A stretch of DNA of 64,000 bases. Origin: Rhodocyclaceae bacterium. GTDB taxonomy: Bacteria; Pseudomonadota; Gammaproteobacteria; Burkholderiales; Ga0077523. The notes below the pieces were generated by a model. It was not told the origin of the DNA, ran no database searches, and saw only the letters and a list, made by a program, of their open reading frames with translations. Below, piece by piece: positions 17,584 through 25,969 of the stretch. Numbering within the stretch: position 1 is the stretch's first letter; the number at the start of each line of letters is the position of its first letter. The DNA is taken from positions 21,712-85,711 of the forward strand of contig JADCHQ010000035.1 in NCBI GenBank assembly GCA_020248405.1, read 5' to 3'. A program made the position numbers and the translations under genes.

Positions 17584-18600
17584 ATGGCTAATGACCAACC
17601 GGCTGATGACCAGCCACCGGGCGGAGCACTTACCCGCCCACCCAGAGTTGCGTTCATCGATGATGACGAGGATCTGCTGGCCGGGCTGCGCCGGGCACTG
17701 TGGGGGCTCGGTCTGGGCTGGGAGATGTTGTTTTTCAGCGCGCCCAGAGAAGCGCTTGCTGCATTGATCGAGACGCCCGTTGACGTGGTCGTCGTGGATA
17801 TCCGGATGCCAGATCTCAACGGCGTGTCCGTGGCTGCGGAGCTGGCACGGCAGGTCCCGGAAACCGCGTGCATCGTTCTCTCGGGCTCCACGGATTTCGA
17901 TCTGGCCGTTTCCTCCATCAATGTGGGAAGGATCTTCCGCTATCTCCTCAAGCCCTGTCCCACGTCCACGCTGGTCTCGGCCGTGAGCGCGGCCTTGAGC
18001 AGCCCGGCAGGCAGAGTGCCGGCGACCGGGCATCAGGTTTTCGCGAAAGCCGCCATCGATCTCCTGAACTGCGGGGTCATCGTGCTCGGGCAGCGTGGCG
18101 AGGTGCTGTTCACGAACCAGCGCGCAGGGGCGCTACTGGCCCGCCGCGACGGTGTATTAGTGGATAACACGGGCGTTTGCCGCGCGTCTTCGCTGGAGGA
18201 TACGCAGGTATTGCACGTGGCGATTCGCACCGCGCGCGACCTGAATACCTCCGATGCCATGACCATCGAAACGATGTCTCATGGTCTGTTGCGGGTGGTT
18301 GTCCGGCCTTGCGAGGAAGAGGCCGATAGCGACAGACCAAGTGTCTGCCTTTATCTGTTCGCGCAGGACGCCCCCTCTGCCGTGGAACCCCATCTGTTGC
18401 GCGGACTGTTCGGTCTCACATCGTCGGAAAGCAAGCTGGCTGCGGCGCTCGCCAACGGACTTTCGCTCGAAGTGGCTGCCCAAAAAGAGGGTTGGACGCA
18501 GAACTCTGCGCGGACTTACCTCAAGACCGTTTTCAGCAAGCTTGGTGTCTCGCGCCAGGCGGACCTGGTGCGCATCATCCTGAGAAATGCCGGCGGATGA
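17584..18600 (+). CDS. Response regulator with PAS-like middle and LuxR-type HTH output
   Basis: A 338-residue regulator. Residues about 20-135 are a receiver domain (acidic triad FIDDDED, phosphoacceptor D72 in VVVDIRMPD, FRYLLKPCP with the conserved Lys-Pro). Residues about 150-250 look PAS-like (AIDLLNCGVIVLGQRGEVLF). The C-terminus is a GerE/LuxR helix-turn-helix (FGLTSSESKLAAALANGLSL, QNSARTYLKTVFSKLGVSRQ). It is a predicted DNA-binding response regulator, convergent with the histidine kinase gene 52 bases away, and the likely partner of that kinase. The ATG at 17584 directly follows an in-frame TTG. Confidence 0.85.
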   Translation: MANDQPADDQPPGGALTRPPRVAFIDDDEDLLAGLRRALWGLGLGWEMLFFSAPREALAALIETPVDVVVVDIRMPDLNGVSVAAELARQVPETACIVLSGSTDFDLAVSSINVGRIFRYLLKPCPTSTLVSAVSAALSSPAGRVPATGHQVFAKAAIDLLNCGVIVLGQRGEVLFTNQRAGALLARRDGVLVDNTGVCRASSLEDTQVLHVAIRTARDLNTSDAMTIETMSHGLLRVVVRPCEEEADSDRPSVCLYLFAQDAPSAVEPHLLRGLFGLTSSESKLAAALANGLSLEVAAQKEGWTQNSARTYLKTVFSKLGVSRQADLVRIILRNAGG

Positions 18601-18638
18601 CTCCCACCCCCGGTGGTCGTCATTGGGCTCTTGATTGC

Positions 18639-18659
18639 CGGGTGAGCGGTTTTCACCCG
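18639..18659. terminator. Hairpin between convergent signalling genes
   Basis: CGGGTGA (18639-18645) pairs perfectly with TCACCCG (18653-18659) around a 7-base loop. It sits between the stop of the response regulator gene and the stop of the histidine kinase gene, whose TGA lies inside the stem. No long T-run follows, so termination strength is uncertain. Confidence 0.35.
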
Positions 18660-21556
18660 TTTGGCACCAGCGGCAACCTGACTGTGAAGCGGGCGCCGCC
18701 AAGAGGGCTCCTGTCGTGAGAGATGCTGCCGCCGTGCCGCTCGACGATGCTGCGGCAAATACTCAAGCCCTGTCCCGTGCCCTTTCCCAGGGCTTTCGTG
18801 GTGAAGAACGGATCGAAAATCCGCTCGTGGAGCGCTGCCGGGATGCCCGGGCCGTTGTCATCCACGTGCACCACCGCTTCGCCTTCCTCGAAGATGAGGC
18901 CGATGCGAACGAGGCCGGAGCGGCCGTCCGAAGACATTCGTACTGCATCGCAGGCGTTTGTCATGAGGTTGACGAATACCTGGCCGATCTGTCCGGGGCT
19001 GCCTCGCAGCGCTTCACTGTTCCCCTGCCGCTGCAGCGAAACGGTGAGCTCGTGTTTCCACTGACTGCGGGTCATCACGAGGCAGTGCTCCAGCACTGCA
19101 CCAAGGTCGAAGCTCTCATTCGTCGCAAGTTCCGGGTAGGCGAAGGTCCTGACCGCTTCGACGATCTCGGCCACACGCTTGCTCCCGTTCAGGGACTGAT
19201 CCAGAGCCAGGGGGATCTCTTCCAGGATGTAGTTCAACTCCGGGTTCCGTTCACGTCCGGAGTTGGGGTTGCGGCGGTACTGTTCCAGGGTGCCTAGCAC
19301 CTCGGCAAAGCAGTCTTTCAGGAAGTGCAGGTTGTCACTGATGTATTGCATCGGGGTATTGATCTCGTGTGCAATTCCGCCCGCCAGCGTGCCAAGTGCC
19401 TCGAGCTTCTGGGCCTGCAGGAGGTCCTGCTCAAGCTTGCGTGCGCGCAGGGAGTCGGCGCGCCGGCGCAAGGCTTCGGTGAGCAATGGAACGAATCGCA
19501 CGAACAGCTGTGCACGGCTGTGCAAGAGCCCATCGCCCCCCCCTCCAGCAAGCACGAGCAGATAGCCCGATTTGGGCATCGTGATGCGCGCGGTCGCCAT
19601 CCAGGCCAGCTTCTCGTCCGGCCAGGTATTGGCGATCGGGGCGCATAAGGGCACCGCAGTCACATCGCCGATGAGTCTGCGCGGCCGCCGGGCAAGGTAG
19701 TCCAAGACCGCGTTGTTCTGCTGCAGGGCTCCCCACCAAGCCGGGTGATGAAGGCACAACGGTTCCTCCTCCGGCCCAAGCGGAATCAACCCTGCGCACG
19801 AGGTCCTCATTGCCTGCGCGAGCTGTTGCAGGAGGTGCCGCGGTCCGTCACCAAGGTCCTCCGCCTCGCTAAGGCTCTGCAGCGCCCGGACGAGCATTTC
19901 ACTGGCTTGCCGCATGCTTGCGTCGCGTTCCTGGAGCCGCTTCATTTCAACGAGCGCGCTCTCCAGCCTCGCTTCGTGCTCCACGCGCTCAAGGATCATG
20001 GTCTCCTGAAGGCGCTGGCGATCTTCTTCGTAGCGCAGGCGTTCGCTCACGTCGCGCGAAATGAGCACCAGGCTATCGTCCGGGGCGCGCGTGAGGGATA
20101 CCTCCTGGCTGAACTGCGCGCCGTCGGATCGAAGCGCACGAATCACGGCCCGCCATACCCCCTCGGCGGATAGGGTGCGATGGGCCGACAGGCTGAGCGA
20201 ATCCCGGTCGGCGGGGTGGCAAAGCTCGCTCCAGTGCCGTCCCAGCCAACCTTGTGCCGCACCTTCGCCGAACATGGTTAGCAGGGCGGAGTTGACATAG
20301 GTCAGGCGCCCCTCGGCGTTGGCGGTGGCGATCCCGTCTCGCGACGCGTCCATTGCCACGGCGCGCTGTGCCACTGCCGAGCGTTCGGCCCGCTTGAGTT
20401 GCGTGATGTCGCTTCGCATCGCAACCAGCGCATCACCCGCGACCCGCAGCTTGACGCTTCTCACCCAGCGGCCGTCGGTAAGCTCCAGGTCGTGGGCCCA
20501 GCCGTTTTTGGTCCGCAGTGAACCCAGCTTTTCGCAAAGCCACTGCTGCTCGCGCCCCCGTGCCTCGGGATACTCACCCAGCGCCAGTTCCCGCTTCAGC
20601 AACTCCTCGACGGTGACGCCCGGCATGATGGAATCCGCCAATGTCGGGTGCAGCGTTCGGTATTTCTCATTGCAGAGCACCAGGCGCTCTTCGGCATTGA
20701 ACAAAGCAAAGCCGTCCGGCAATGCGGAAACCGCTGTCAGCAATGTGTTGCGCGCCGCCGAGGCGTCGTGCGCAAGTTCCATCAACCTGTGCGTTTGTCG
20801 TTTCTGCTCCGTGACATCCATCTGCACGGCCACGAATCCTTCGAGGGTTCCGTCATCGCCCAGGACCGGCTGGATGTCGAGAGAAAGCCAGTATTCCCGG
20901 CCGGACTTGCTTCGATTGAGGATTTCCGTGTGCACCGGCTGCCGGGCGTCGAGTGCGCGCCGGATCTCCGCAACCGTCCCCGGGTCTGTCCGGTCAAATT
21001 GAAGCAGGGTTCCCGGACTGCACCCCTGCACCTCATCGAGGGTGTAGCCGGTTGCCGCGGTGAATGCGTGGTTCACCCACTCGATGCGCCGGTGGGCGTT
21101 GCACACCAACACGAGGTTGGACGTGCTCGAAGCCACCTGGGCAAGCTGTTTTAGCAAGCGTGACCAGGACTCTCCTCCAGCCAGATCCCGGAGCATCAGG
21201 CAGTACGTCGACGGGCTTTCGTCTCCAAGAACTCGTCGGGGCGAGAGGGTCGCCTCGATAGACCGGTGTTCCCGCGACTGCCCGGCGGCAAGGTTTCGGA
21301 CGATGGTTTTGCCGCTAGCCGCACACTCCCGAACCGCGCTGTGAATGATTGGTGCCACGTCCGGGTGCAGGCGCGGGGCGGCACTTTCCGACGGTGCCAT
21401 GGCTTCCGTGTCGAGGACGATCGACAGCAGACTCTCATCGCCCGAGTGGCTTCCCAAGGGGTCGCCACGCGCGTCGAGGTCCACGACCAGCGTGGCTCCG
21501 CGGGTCAAGGTGGATGTCTGGACGGGGAGCGGCCAGGTTCGGTGAACGGGGTCCAC
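18653..21556 (-). CDS. Multi-PAS sensor histidine kinase
   Basis: A 967-residue soluble sensor kinase with no transmembrane segment. PAS domains are recognisable around residues 140-255 (SNLVLVCNAHRRIEWVNHAF), 275-390 (LPDGFALFNAEERLVLCNEKY) and 400-510 (DGIATANAEGRLTYVNSALL), followed by a coiled-coil and GAF-like stretch. The kinase core has the H-box GGIAHEINTPMQYISDNLHF, N-box NLMTNACDAV, G1 DDNGPGIP and FDPFFTTKALGKGTGQGLSI. The start is a GTG 18 bases after the stop of the FIST gene, so it belongs to the EAL-FIST-kinase operon. The FIST protein is the likely sensory input. Confidence 0.88.
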   Translation of the reverse strand: MDPVHRTWPLPVQTSTLTRGATLVVDLDARGDPLGSHSGDESLLSIVLDTEAMAPSESAAPRLHPDVAPIIHSAVRECAASGKTIVRNLAAGQSREHRSIEATLSPRRVLGDESPSTYCLMLRDLAGGESWSRLLKQLAQVASSTSNLVLVCNAHRRIEWVNHAFTAATGYTLDEVQGCSPGTLLQFDRTDPGTVAEIRRALDARQPVHTEILNRSKSGREYWLSLDIQPVLGDDGTLEGFVAVQMDVTEQKRQTHRLMELAHDASAARNTLLTAVSALPDGFALFNAEERLVLCNEKYRTLHPTLADSIMPGVTVEELLKRELALGEYPEARGREQQWLCEKLGSLRTKNGWAHDLELTDGRWVRSVKLRVAGDALVAMRSDITQLKRAERSAVAQRAVAMDASRDGIATANAEGRLTYVNSALLTMFGEGAAQGWLGRHWSELCHPADRDSLSLSAHRTLSAEGVWRAVIRALRSDGAQFSQEVSLTRAPDDSLVLISRDVSERLRYEEDRQRLQETMILERVEHEARLESALVEMKRLQERDASMRQASEMLVRALQSLSEAEDLGDGPRHLLQQLAQAMRTSCAGLIPLGPEEEPLCLHHPAWWGALQQNNAVLDYLARRPRRLIGDVTAVPLCAPIANTWPDEKLAWMATARITMPKSGYLLVLAGGGGDGLLHSRAQLFVRFVPLLTEALRRRADSLRARKLEQDLLQAQKLEALGTLAGGIAHEINTPMQYISDNLHFLKDCFAEVLGTLEQYRRNPNSGRERNPELNYILEEIPLALDQSLNGSKRVAEIVEAVRTFAYPELATNESFDLGAVLEHCLVMTRSQWKHELTVSLQRQGNSEALRGSPGQIGQVFVNLMTNACDAVRMSSDGRSGLVRIGLIFEEGEAVVHVDDNGPGIPAALHERIFDPFFTTKALGKGTGQGLSICRSIVERHGGSISHDRSPLGGARFTVRLPLVPNG

Positions 21557-21574
21557 AAGCTGTGTGGGGACGGG

Positions 21575-22771
21575 TCAGCTACCGAAGACGATCGCGGAGA
21601 TCATGAGATTGCCGTGCCGCACGGGGCCGGGGGAAAGCGAACCCTGTTCTCCGAACGTGAACCCCACCACGAATGGAACCCGAGGCAGCTCCGCCATCAA
21701 GGACCCGCGGATTTCATCGAGACGATCACTCACCTGCAGCATGCAGCCGCCGCAGTAGTACATGATCATCGCGGATACATCCTCGAGGTGCAGGTCGCCG
21801 ATCCTGCGTGCGGAGCGCACCACACCGCTGGCGCGGCTGACCAGGGTGGCTGCCGTAGCCTTCATCAGCACCAACTCGTCACCCTCGGCGATGTGGGTGA
21901 ACAAGGTGATGCTTCCGTCGGCGCAGATGGTCTCGGGATGGGACAGGGAGTAGAGGGGCATATCACCGAGCAGCCCGGCGGCGCGGCCCAGGGGCGCGAG
22001 CGCCGAGGCCATGAGGATGTTGGCCGCGCCCTCCACGGGGCGACGCACCGCGCCCTCGGTCCATCGTTCGTACTGGTTCGCCGCGGGTTTATGGTCGATT
22101 TCGAAAACCCGGCGACCCGCGGCGCGTGTGACCACTCCGCGTTGTTCCGTGGGTGCGTAGCCGCTCTGGAAAGCAGCGGTAACCGCGACGCTCGGGAAGA
22201 GCGTGCTGACGATAGCCCCACTACCACTGGACCCCTCGTCGAGCAGGATTCGCCAACTGCCGGTGATGTCATTGTCAGCGGCAGAACCCCCGATGATCGG
22301 GGCGCCCGATCCGACGACCTCCTGAACCCCGGCAAGGAAGTCCTCTTCGTCGCCTGGGGTTGCACATACGAGCACGACCGCCGGAATCTCTCCCGCGCGC
22401 CCCGCATTTTCGAGAGCTTGCCGCGCCAGCCGGTATCCCGTTGCACGTGCGCCGCCATGGAAATCGCCGGCAGCAACCCCGTATTCGCCAGTTGCGTCGT
22501 TGATCGCCAGTATCGCGAGGCTCAGGGAATCGGATGTCGCCCCCCCCGAGTCGGTCATGCCGCCCAGGCATGAAGTTGCAGCGTGTAACCGGGCGCCGGG
22601 CCAGTGGGCGCGCAGGATACGCCCGATGTCCTGCAGGGGCAGAGCACTATTGGCGTGGACCAGCGCGAACGCTGGTGCGCCGATTCCCTTGCCGGCGATT
22701 TGCACCACGCATTCTTCTGCCGCCTCCCGGGCTGTCGGTTTTCTGGAACTGGCGCTCGCTGCCTGGAACAT
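21575..22771 (-). CDS. FIST domain sensory protein (FIST_N + FIST_C)
   Basis: A 398-residue protein matching the FIST architecture: FIST_N around residues 25-215 (PAFALVHANSALPLQDIGRIL, ATSCLGGMTDSG, LSLAILAINDATGEYGVAAGDF, PIIGGSAADND) and FIST_C around 230-385 (YERWTEGAV, PLYSLSHPETICADGSITLF, SAMIMYYCGGCMLQVSDRLD, VPFVVGFTFGEQG). FIST proteins are thought to bind small ligands such as amino acids and to feed histidine kinases. Its ATG is 2 bases after the stop of the EAL regulator gene, and the kinase gene follows 18 bases downstream, giving a three-gene operon. Confidence 0.86.
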   Translation of the reverse strand: MFQAASASSRKPTAREAAEECVVQIAGKGIGAPAFALVHANSALPLQDIGRILRAHWPGARLHAATSCLGGMTDSGGATSDSLSLAILAINDATGEYGVAAGDFHGGARATGYRLARQALENAGRAGEIPAVVLVCATPGDEEDFLAGVQEVVGSGAPIIGGSAADNDITGSWRILLDEGSSGSGAIVSTLFPSVAVTAAFQSGYAPTEQRGVVTRAAGRRVFEIDHKPAANQYERWTEGAVRRPVEGAANILMASALAPLGRAAGLLGDMPLYSLSHPETICADGSITLFTHIAEGDELVLMKATAATLVSRASGVVRSARRIGDLHLEDVSAMIMYYCGGCMLQVSDRLDEIRGSLMAELPRVPFVVGFTFGEQGSLSPGPVRHGNLMISAIVFGS

Positions 22772-22773
22772 GA

Positions 22774-23991
22774 TCAGGCGCCTCGCTTGGTGACAGGGCT
22801 GTCCTCGCAACCACGGGCAGACGCATTGGGTATCCGGCAGCGTTCGAGGAACCGATCAGGCGGCAGGGCTTCGGAGAAGAGAAACCCCTGCAATTGATGG
22901 ACGCCCAGGCCCTGGAGAATCCGCGCCTGTTCGTGGGTTTCGACGCCCTCGGCGATGACCGTCAAGCCCAGAGCGTAGGAGAGATCGGTGATCGCCCGGA
23001 CGATTTCGTGATGCTTGAGGGTGGTTGTGAGACCAGCGACAAAAGACTGGTCGATCTTGAGCATGTCCACGTCCAGGGAGCGCAGGTTTTCCAGGGACGA
23101 GTACCCCGTACCAAAATCGTCGAGCGCGGTTCGTGCGCCGAGGCTTCTCAGGGCGGCAAGGGCACCGCGAACCTGGTCTACCTGTTCGAGGCGGTGGTTC
23201 TCCGTGATCTCCACCTCGAGACGGTTGATGGGCATGCCGTGTTCGGCGAGCGCGGCACTGATGGTGTCCACCAGCCATTCGGTATTGATGGTGGATGGCG
23301 AGATGTTCACCGAGATGGGGATGTCCACGCCAGCCTCGAGAAAGTTCCGCCACGCACGCCCCGCCTGCCGCAAAACCCAGACGGTTGGCTGGTCGATCTG
23401 GTGAGTGGCCTCCGCGATCGGGATGAATTCACCCGGCGAGATGGCGCCGCGCTCGGGGTGGTTCCATCGCAGCAGCGCCTCGGCGGCCACCACCGTGCCG
23501 CTTGTTGCGCAGATTCGCGGCTGAAAAAGCAGTGTGAAATGCTTGTCGTAGTCCGCGCAGGCCAGTTCTTTCCCAATCCAGTGTTGCCTGGGAGTCAAGG
23601 ACCTGGATGCATCATCGCGTTCGACACGGGCGTTCGAAACGGCTCTGCGCAGTGCCGCCAGCAGTTCCTTGCCCGGAACCGGCTTTTGCAGGAAACCGCA
23701 GACAGACGCGCGGTTGATGGCTTCCACCAGGGCCATCCTGTCGCCATGGCCCGTCAGAAGAATGCGCGGGGTTGCTGGTGACAAGAGGCGGGCGTGCTCC
23801 AGAAAAGTGATGCCGTCCATGTCTGCCATGGCGAGGTCGCTGACGATTGCGCAGTAAGGCCCAGATGTTTTCAGGCGTTGAATTGCCTCATCAGCGCTGG
23901 TGACCGTGTCCACATTGAACTGCCGGCCGATGGCACGGCGCAGTCCGGCCAGGACGTTTGGTTCGTCATCCACAATGAGTACGCTGTCCAC
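22774..23991 (-). CDS. Response regulator with EAL (c-di-GMP phosphodiesterase) output
   Basis: 405 residues. The receiver domain has VLIVDDEPN, phosphoacceptor D52 in VSDLAMADMDG and FLQKPVPGKEL. The EAL domain runs from about residue 145: FTLLFQPRI, AEALLRW (the EAL motif), VNISPSTINTEW, EITEN, LDDFGTGYSSLENL, LKIDQSFVAG, VIAEGVET. The catalytic Glu, Asn, Asp-Asp and Lys residues are present, so active c-di-GMP hydrolysis is expected. The start is taken as GTG 23991 (MDSVLIVDDEPNVL); a TTG at 24081 would add 30 residues. First gene of the EAL-FIST-kinase operon. Confidence 0.87.
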   Translation of the reverse strand: MDSVLIVDDEPNVLAGLRRAIGRQFNVDTVTSADEAIQRLKTSGPYCAIVSDLAMADMDGITFLEHARLLSPATPRILLTGHGDRMALVEAINRASVCGFLQKPVPGKELLAALRRAVSNARVERDDASRSLTPRQHWIGKELACADYDKHFTLLFQPRICATSGTVVAAEALLRWNHPERGAISPGEFIPIAEATHQIDQPTVWVLRQAGRAWRNFLEAGVDIPISVNISPSTINTEWLVDTISAALAEHGMPINRLEVEITENHRLEQVDQVRGALAALRSLGARTALDDFGTGYSSLENLRSLDVDMLKIDQSFVAGLTTTLKHHEIVRAITDLSYALGLTVIAEGVETHEQARILQGLGVHQLQGFLFSEALPPDRFLERCRIPNASARGCEDSPVTKRGA

Positions 23992-24394
23992 GCGGCTCGA
24001 TCCCGTAAGGATGGGGAAATGGATCTCATCTGTCGCAGTGAGTGACCGCTCCCGATCCGGAGGCCGGACCGCCGTGGGCAATCACGACGAGCGCCGGGAA
24101 CCATGAGTATCGCGCACGGTGCATCAGCCTCGCCGCGACACTTTCGCGAAGTATTCCACCCGGCCCAGGGGACCGAACATCCCTATTTGGGGAGTGAGGA
24201 CAGCGATTCGGGGCTGGTCCTGGATGGTGGTTGTGGGTCGCAGTACTCGAGACGCGATCCGCCAGACGCGCTGTCCTACGAGCCCCCAACTTTGCCCGGC
24301 AGCGCGTTGCAAGGGACAGCCCCGCCGAATTCCGGGGCCCCTGCATCGCACCGGCCGGGCCCGTGCCTGGTTTTCCAGGCGCCCCCCCCCGGCG
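23992..24394. other. Intergenic region upstream of the EAL-FIST-kinase operon
   Basis: About 400 bases between the start of the EAL regulator gene and the 3' end of the D-lactate-dehydrogenase-like gene, both on the minus strand. The first 90 bases may code for an N-terminal extension of the EAL regulator. The rest presumably carries its promoter. A C-run at 24382-24390 stands out; no gene or clear terminator was recognised. Confidence 0.3.
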
Positions 24395-25780
24395 TCAGAG
24401 TGTGAAGATCTTGCCCGGGTTCATGATGCCCAGCGGGTCGACAGCCTTCTTGACCGCGCGCATCACACTCACGGCCTCGCCGTGCTCGGCCACCAGGAAC
24501 TTCATCTTTCCCAGGCCGATGCCGTGCTCGCCGGTGCAGGTGCCGTCCATGGCCAGCGCGCGCATGACGAGGCGTTCGTTCAGGCGCTCGGCCTCGGCAA
24601 TCTCCTTGGGGTCGTTGCGGTCGATGAGGAAACCCAGATGGAAGTTGCCGTCGCCCACGTGGCCCACCAGCGGGGCGACCAGGAAGCTCTGGTTCAGGTC
24701 CTGCTTGGTCTCGAGGATGCACTCGGCGAGGCGGGAGATGGGCACGCACACGTCGGTGGCCCAGATCTCGCACCCCGGGCGCAGGGCCTTGTTGGCGTAG
24801 GTGACGTCGTGGCGGGCGGTCCACAGCTTGGTGCGCTCCTCGGGTTTGCTGGCCCACTTGAACTCGCCGCCGCTGTTCTCGGCGGCGATGGACTGCACCA
24901 GTTCGGCCTGCTCCTTGACGCCCGCCTCGGTGCCGTGGAACTCCACGAACAGGGTGTCCTTCACCGGGTAGTCAAGTTTGGAGAAGCGGTTCACCGAGTC
25001 CATCTGCACATCGTCGAGCAGCTCGATGCGCGCCACGGGGATGCCCAGCTGAATGGTCTGGATCACCGTGTTGATGGCGCCCTCCAGCGAGTCGAAGGAG
25101 CACACCGCCGCGGCCATGGCCTCGGGGATGCCGTACAGGCGCAGGGTGACTTCGGTGATGATGCCGAGGGTGCCCTCGCTGCCCACGAACAGGCGGGTGA
25201 GGTCGTAGCCCGCGGCGGATTTGCGGGCGCGGCGCGAGGTACGGATGATGCGGCCGTCGGCCATCACCACCGTGAGGCCGAGCACGTTCTCGCGCATGGT
25301 GCCGTAGCGCACGGCGTTGGTGCCCGAGGCGCGCGTGGCGGCCATGCCGCCCAGCGAGGCGTCGGCGCCCGGGTCGATGGGGAAGAACAGGCCGAGGTCG
25401 CGGATGTGATCGTTCAGCTGCTTGCGGGTGACGCGCGCCTGCACGGTGACGTCCAGGTCCTCGGCGCTCACGCGCAGCACCTGGTCGAAGTTCGCCAGGT
25501 CCACCACCACGCCGCCGTGCTCCGGGATCACCGCGCCTTCCAGGGAGGTGCCGGTGCCGTAGGCCACCACGGGAACCTTGTGGCGCGCGCAGCTCTGCAC
25601 GATGGCCGAGACTTCCTCGTTGGTGCGGGGGAAGACCACGGCGTCGGGGCGGTGCGGGATGTGCCAGGACTCGTCCTTGCTGTGGTGGTCGCGCACCCCG
25701 GTGCTGGTGGAAAGGCGGTCGCCCAGCAGGGCGCGGAGTTCATCGATGGCGGTTTCTACCTGGACGGCGGCGAGCGTCAT
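24395..25780 (-). CDS. FAD-linked 2-hydroxyacid oxidase, D-lactate dehydrogenase (cytochrome) type
   Basis: A 461-residue PCMH-type flavoprotein. The FAD-binding N-terminal half shows PDAVVFPRTNEEVSAIVQ, VAYGTGTSLEGAVIPEHGGV, FFPIDPGADASLGGMAATRA, GYDLTRLFVGSEGTLGIITE. The FAD-oxidase C-terminal half shows LVGHVGDGNFH and GTCTGEHGIGLGKM, with conserved His residues, ending DPLGIMNPGKIF. The sequence is closest in feel to mitochondrial-type D-lactate dehydrogenases; GlcD (glycolate oxidase) is the main alternative, but no glcE/glcF gene is adjacent, so a single-subunit enzyme passing electrons to a cytochrome or quinone is preferred. The start is MTLAAVQVETAIDEL. Confidence 0.85.
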   Translation of the reverse strand: MTLAAVQVETAIDELRALLGDRLSTSTGVRDHHSKDESWHIPHRPDAVVFPRTNEEVSAIVQSCARHKVPVVAYGTGTSLEGAVIPEHGGVVVDLANFDQVLRVSAEDLDVTVQARVTRKQLNDHIRDLGLFFPIDPGADASLGGMAATRASGTNAVRYGTMRENVLGLTVVMADGRIIRTSRRARKSAAGYDLTRLFVGSEGTLGIITEVTLRLYGIPEAMAAAVCSFDSLEGAINTVIQTIQLGIPVARIELLDDVQMDSVNRFSKLDYPVKDTLFVEFHGTEAGVKEQAELVQSIAAENSGGEFKWASKPEERTKLWTARHDVTYANKALRPGCEIWATDVCVPISRLAECILETKQDLNQSFLVAPLVGHVGDGNFHLGFLIDRNDPKEIAEAERLNERLVMRALAMDGTCTGEHGIGLGKMKFLVAEHGEAVSVMRAVKKAVDPLGIMNPGKIFTL

Positions 25781-25914
25781 GGTGTGTGGTTCCGGAGCGC
25801 GGAGGCAGTGAAGTTTCGAAGCCCGCAAGGGTAGCCCCTGGGGGTTGAGCCGGCAAGGCGCTCGGATGGGGGGCGGGTGGCGGGTGGCGGCGCAGCCCGG
25901 GGGGGCCGCGGACG

Positions 25915-25945
25915 AAAAAAAACCGGGACCCTTTCGAGCCCCGGT
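25915..25945 (-). terminator. Intrinsic terminator of the amidohydrolase operon
   Basis: Read on the minus strand, ACCGGGGCTCGAAAGGGTCCCGGT forms a strong GC stem (ACCGGG / CCCGGT) with an 8-base T-run directly after it. It begins 25 bases after the stop codon of the amidohydrolase gene and ends the small-protein / amidohydrolase transcript before the D-lactate-dehydrogenase-like gene. Confidence 0.85.
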
Positions 25946-25969
25946 CGCCTCCCCCTTCTCGCCTGTGGA

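Noticed and set aside
24119..25834. A 571-codon open frame on the plus strand
   Set aside because: Antisense shadow of the D-lactate-dehydrogenase-like gene, low-complexity His/Gly/Val composition and no ribosome site.
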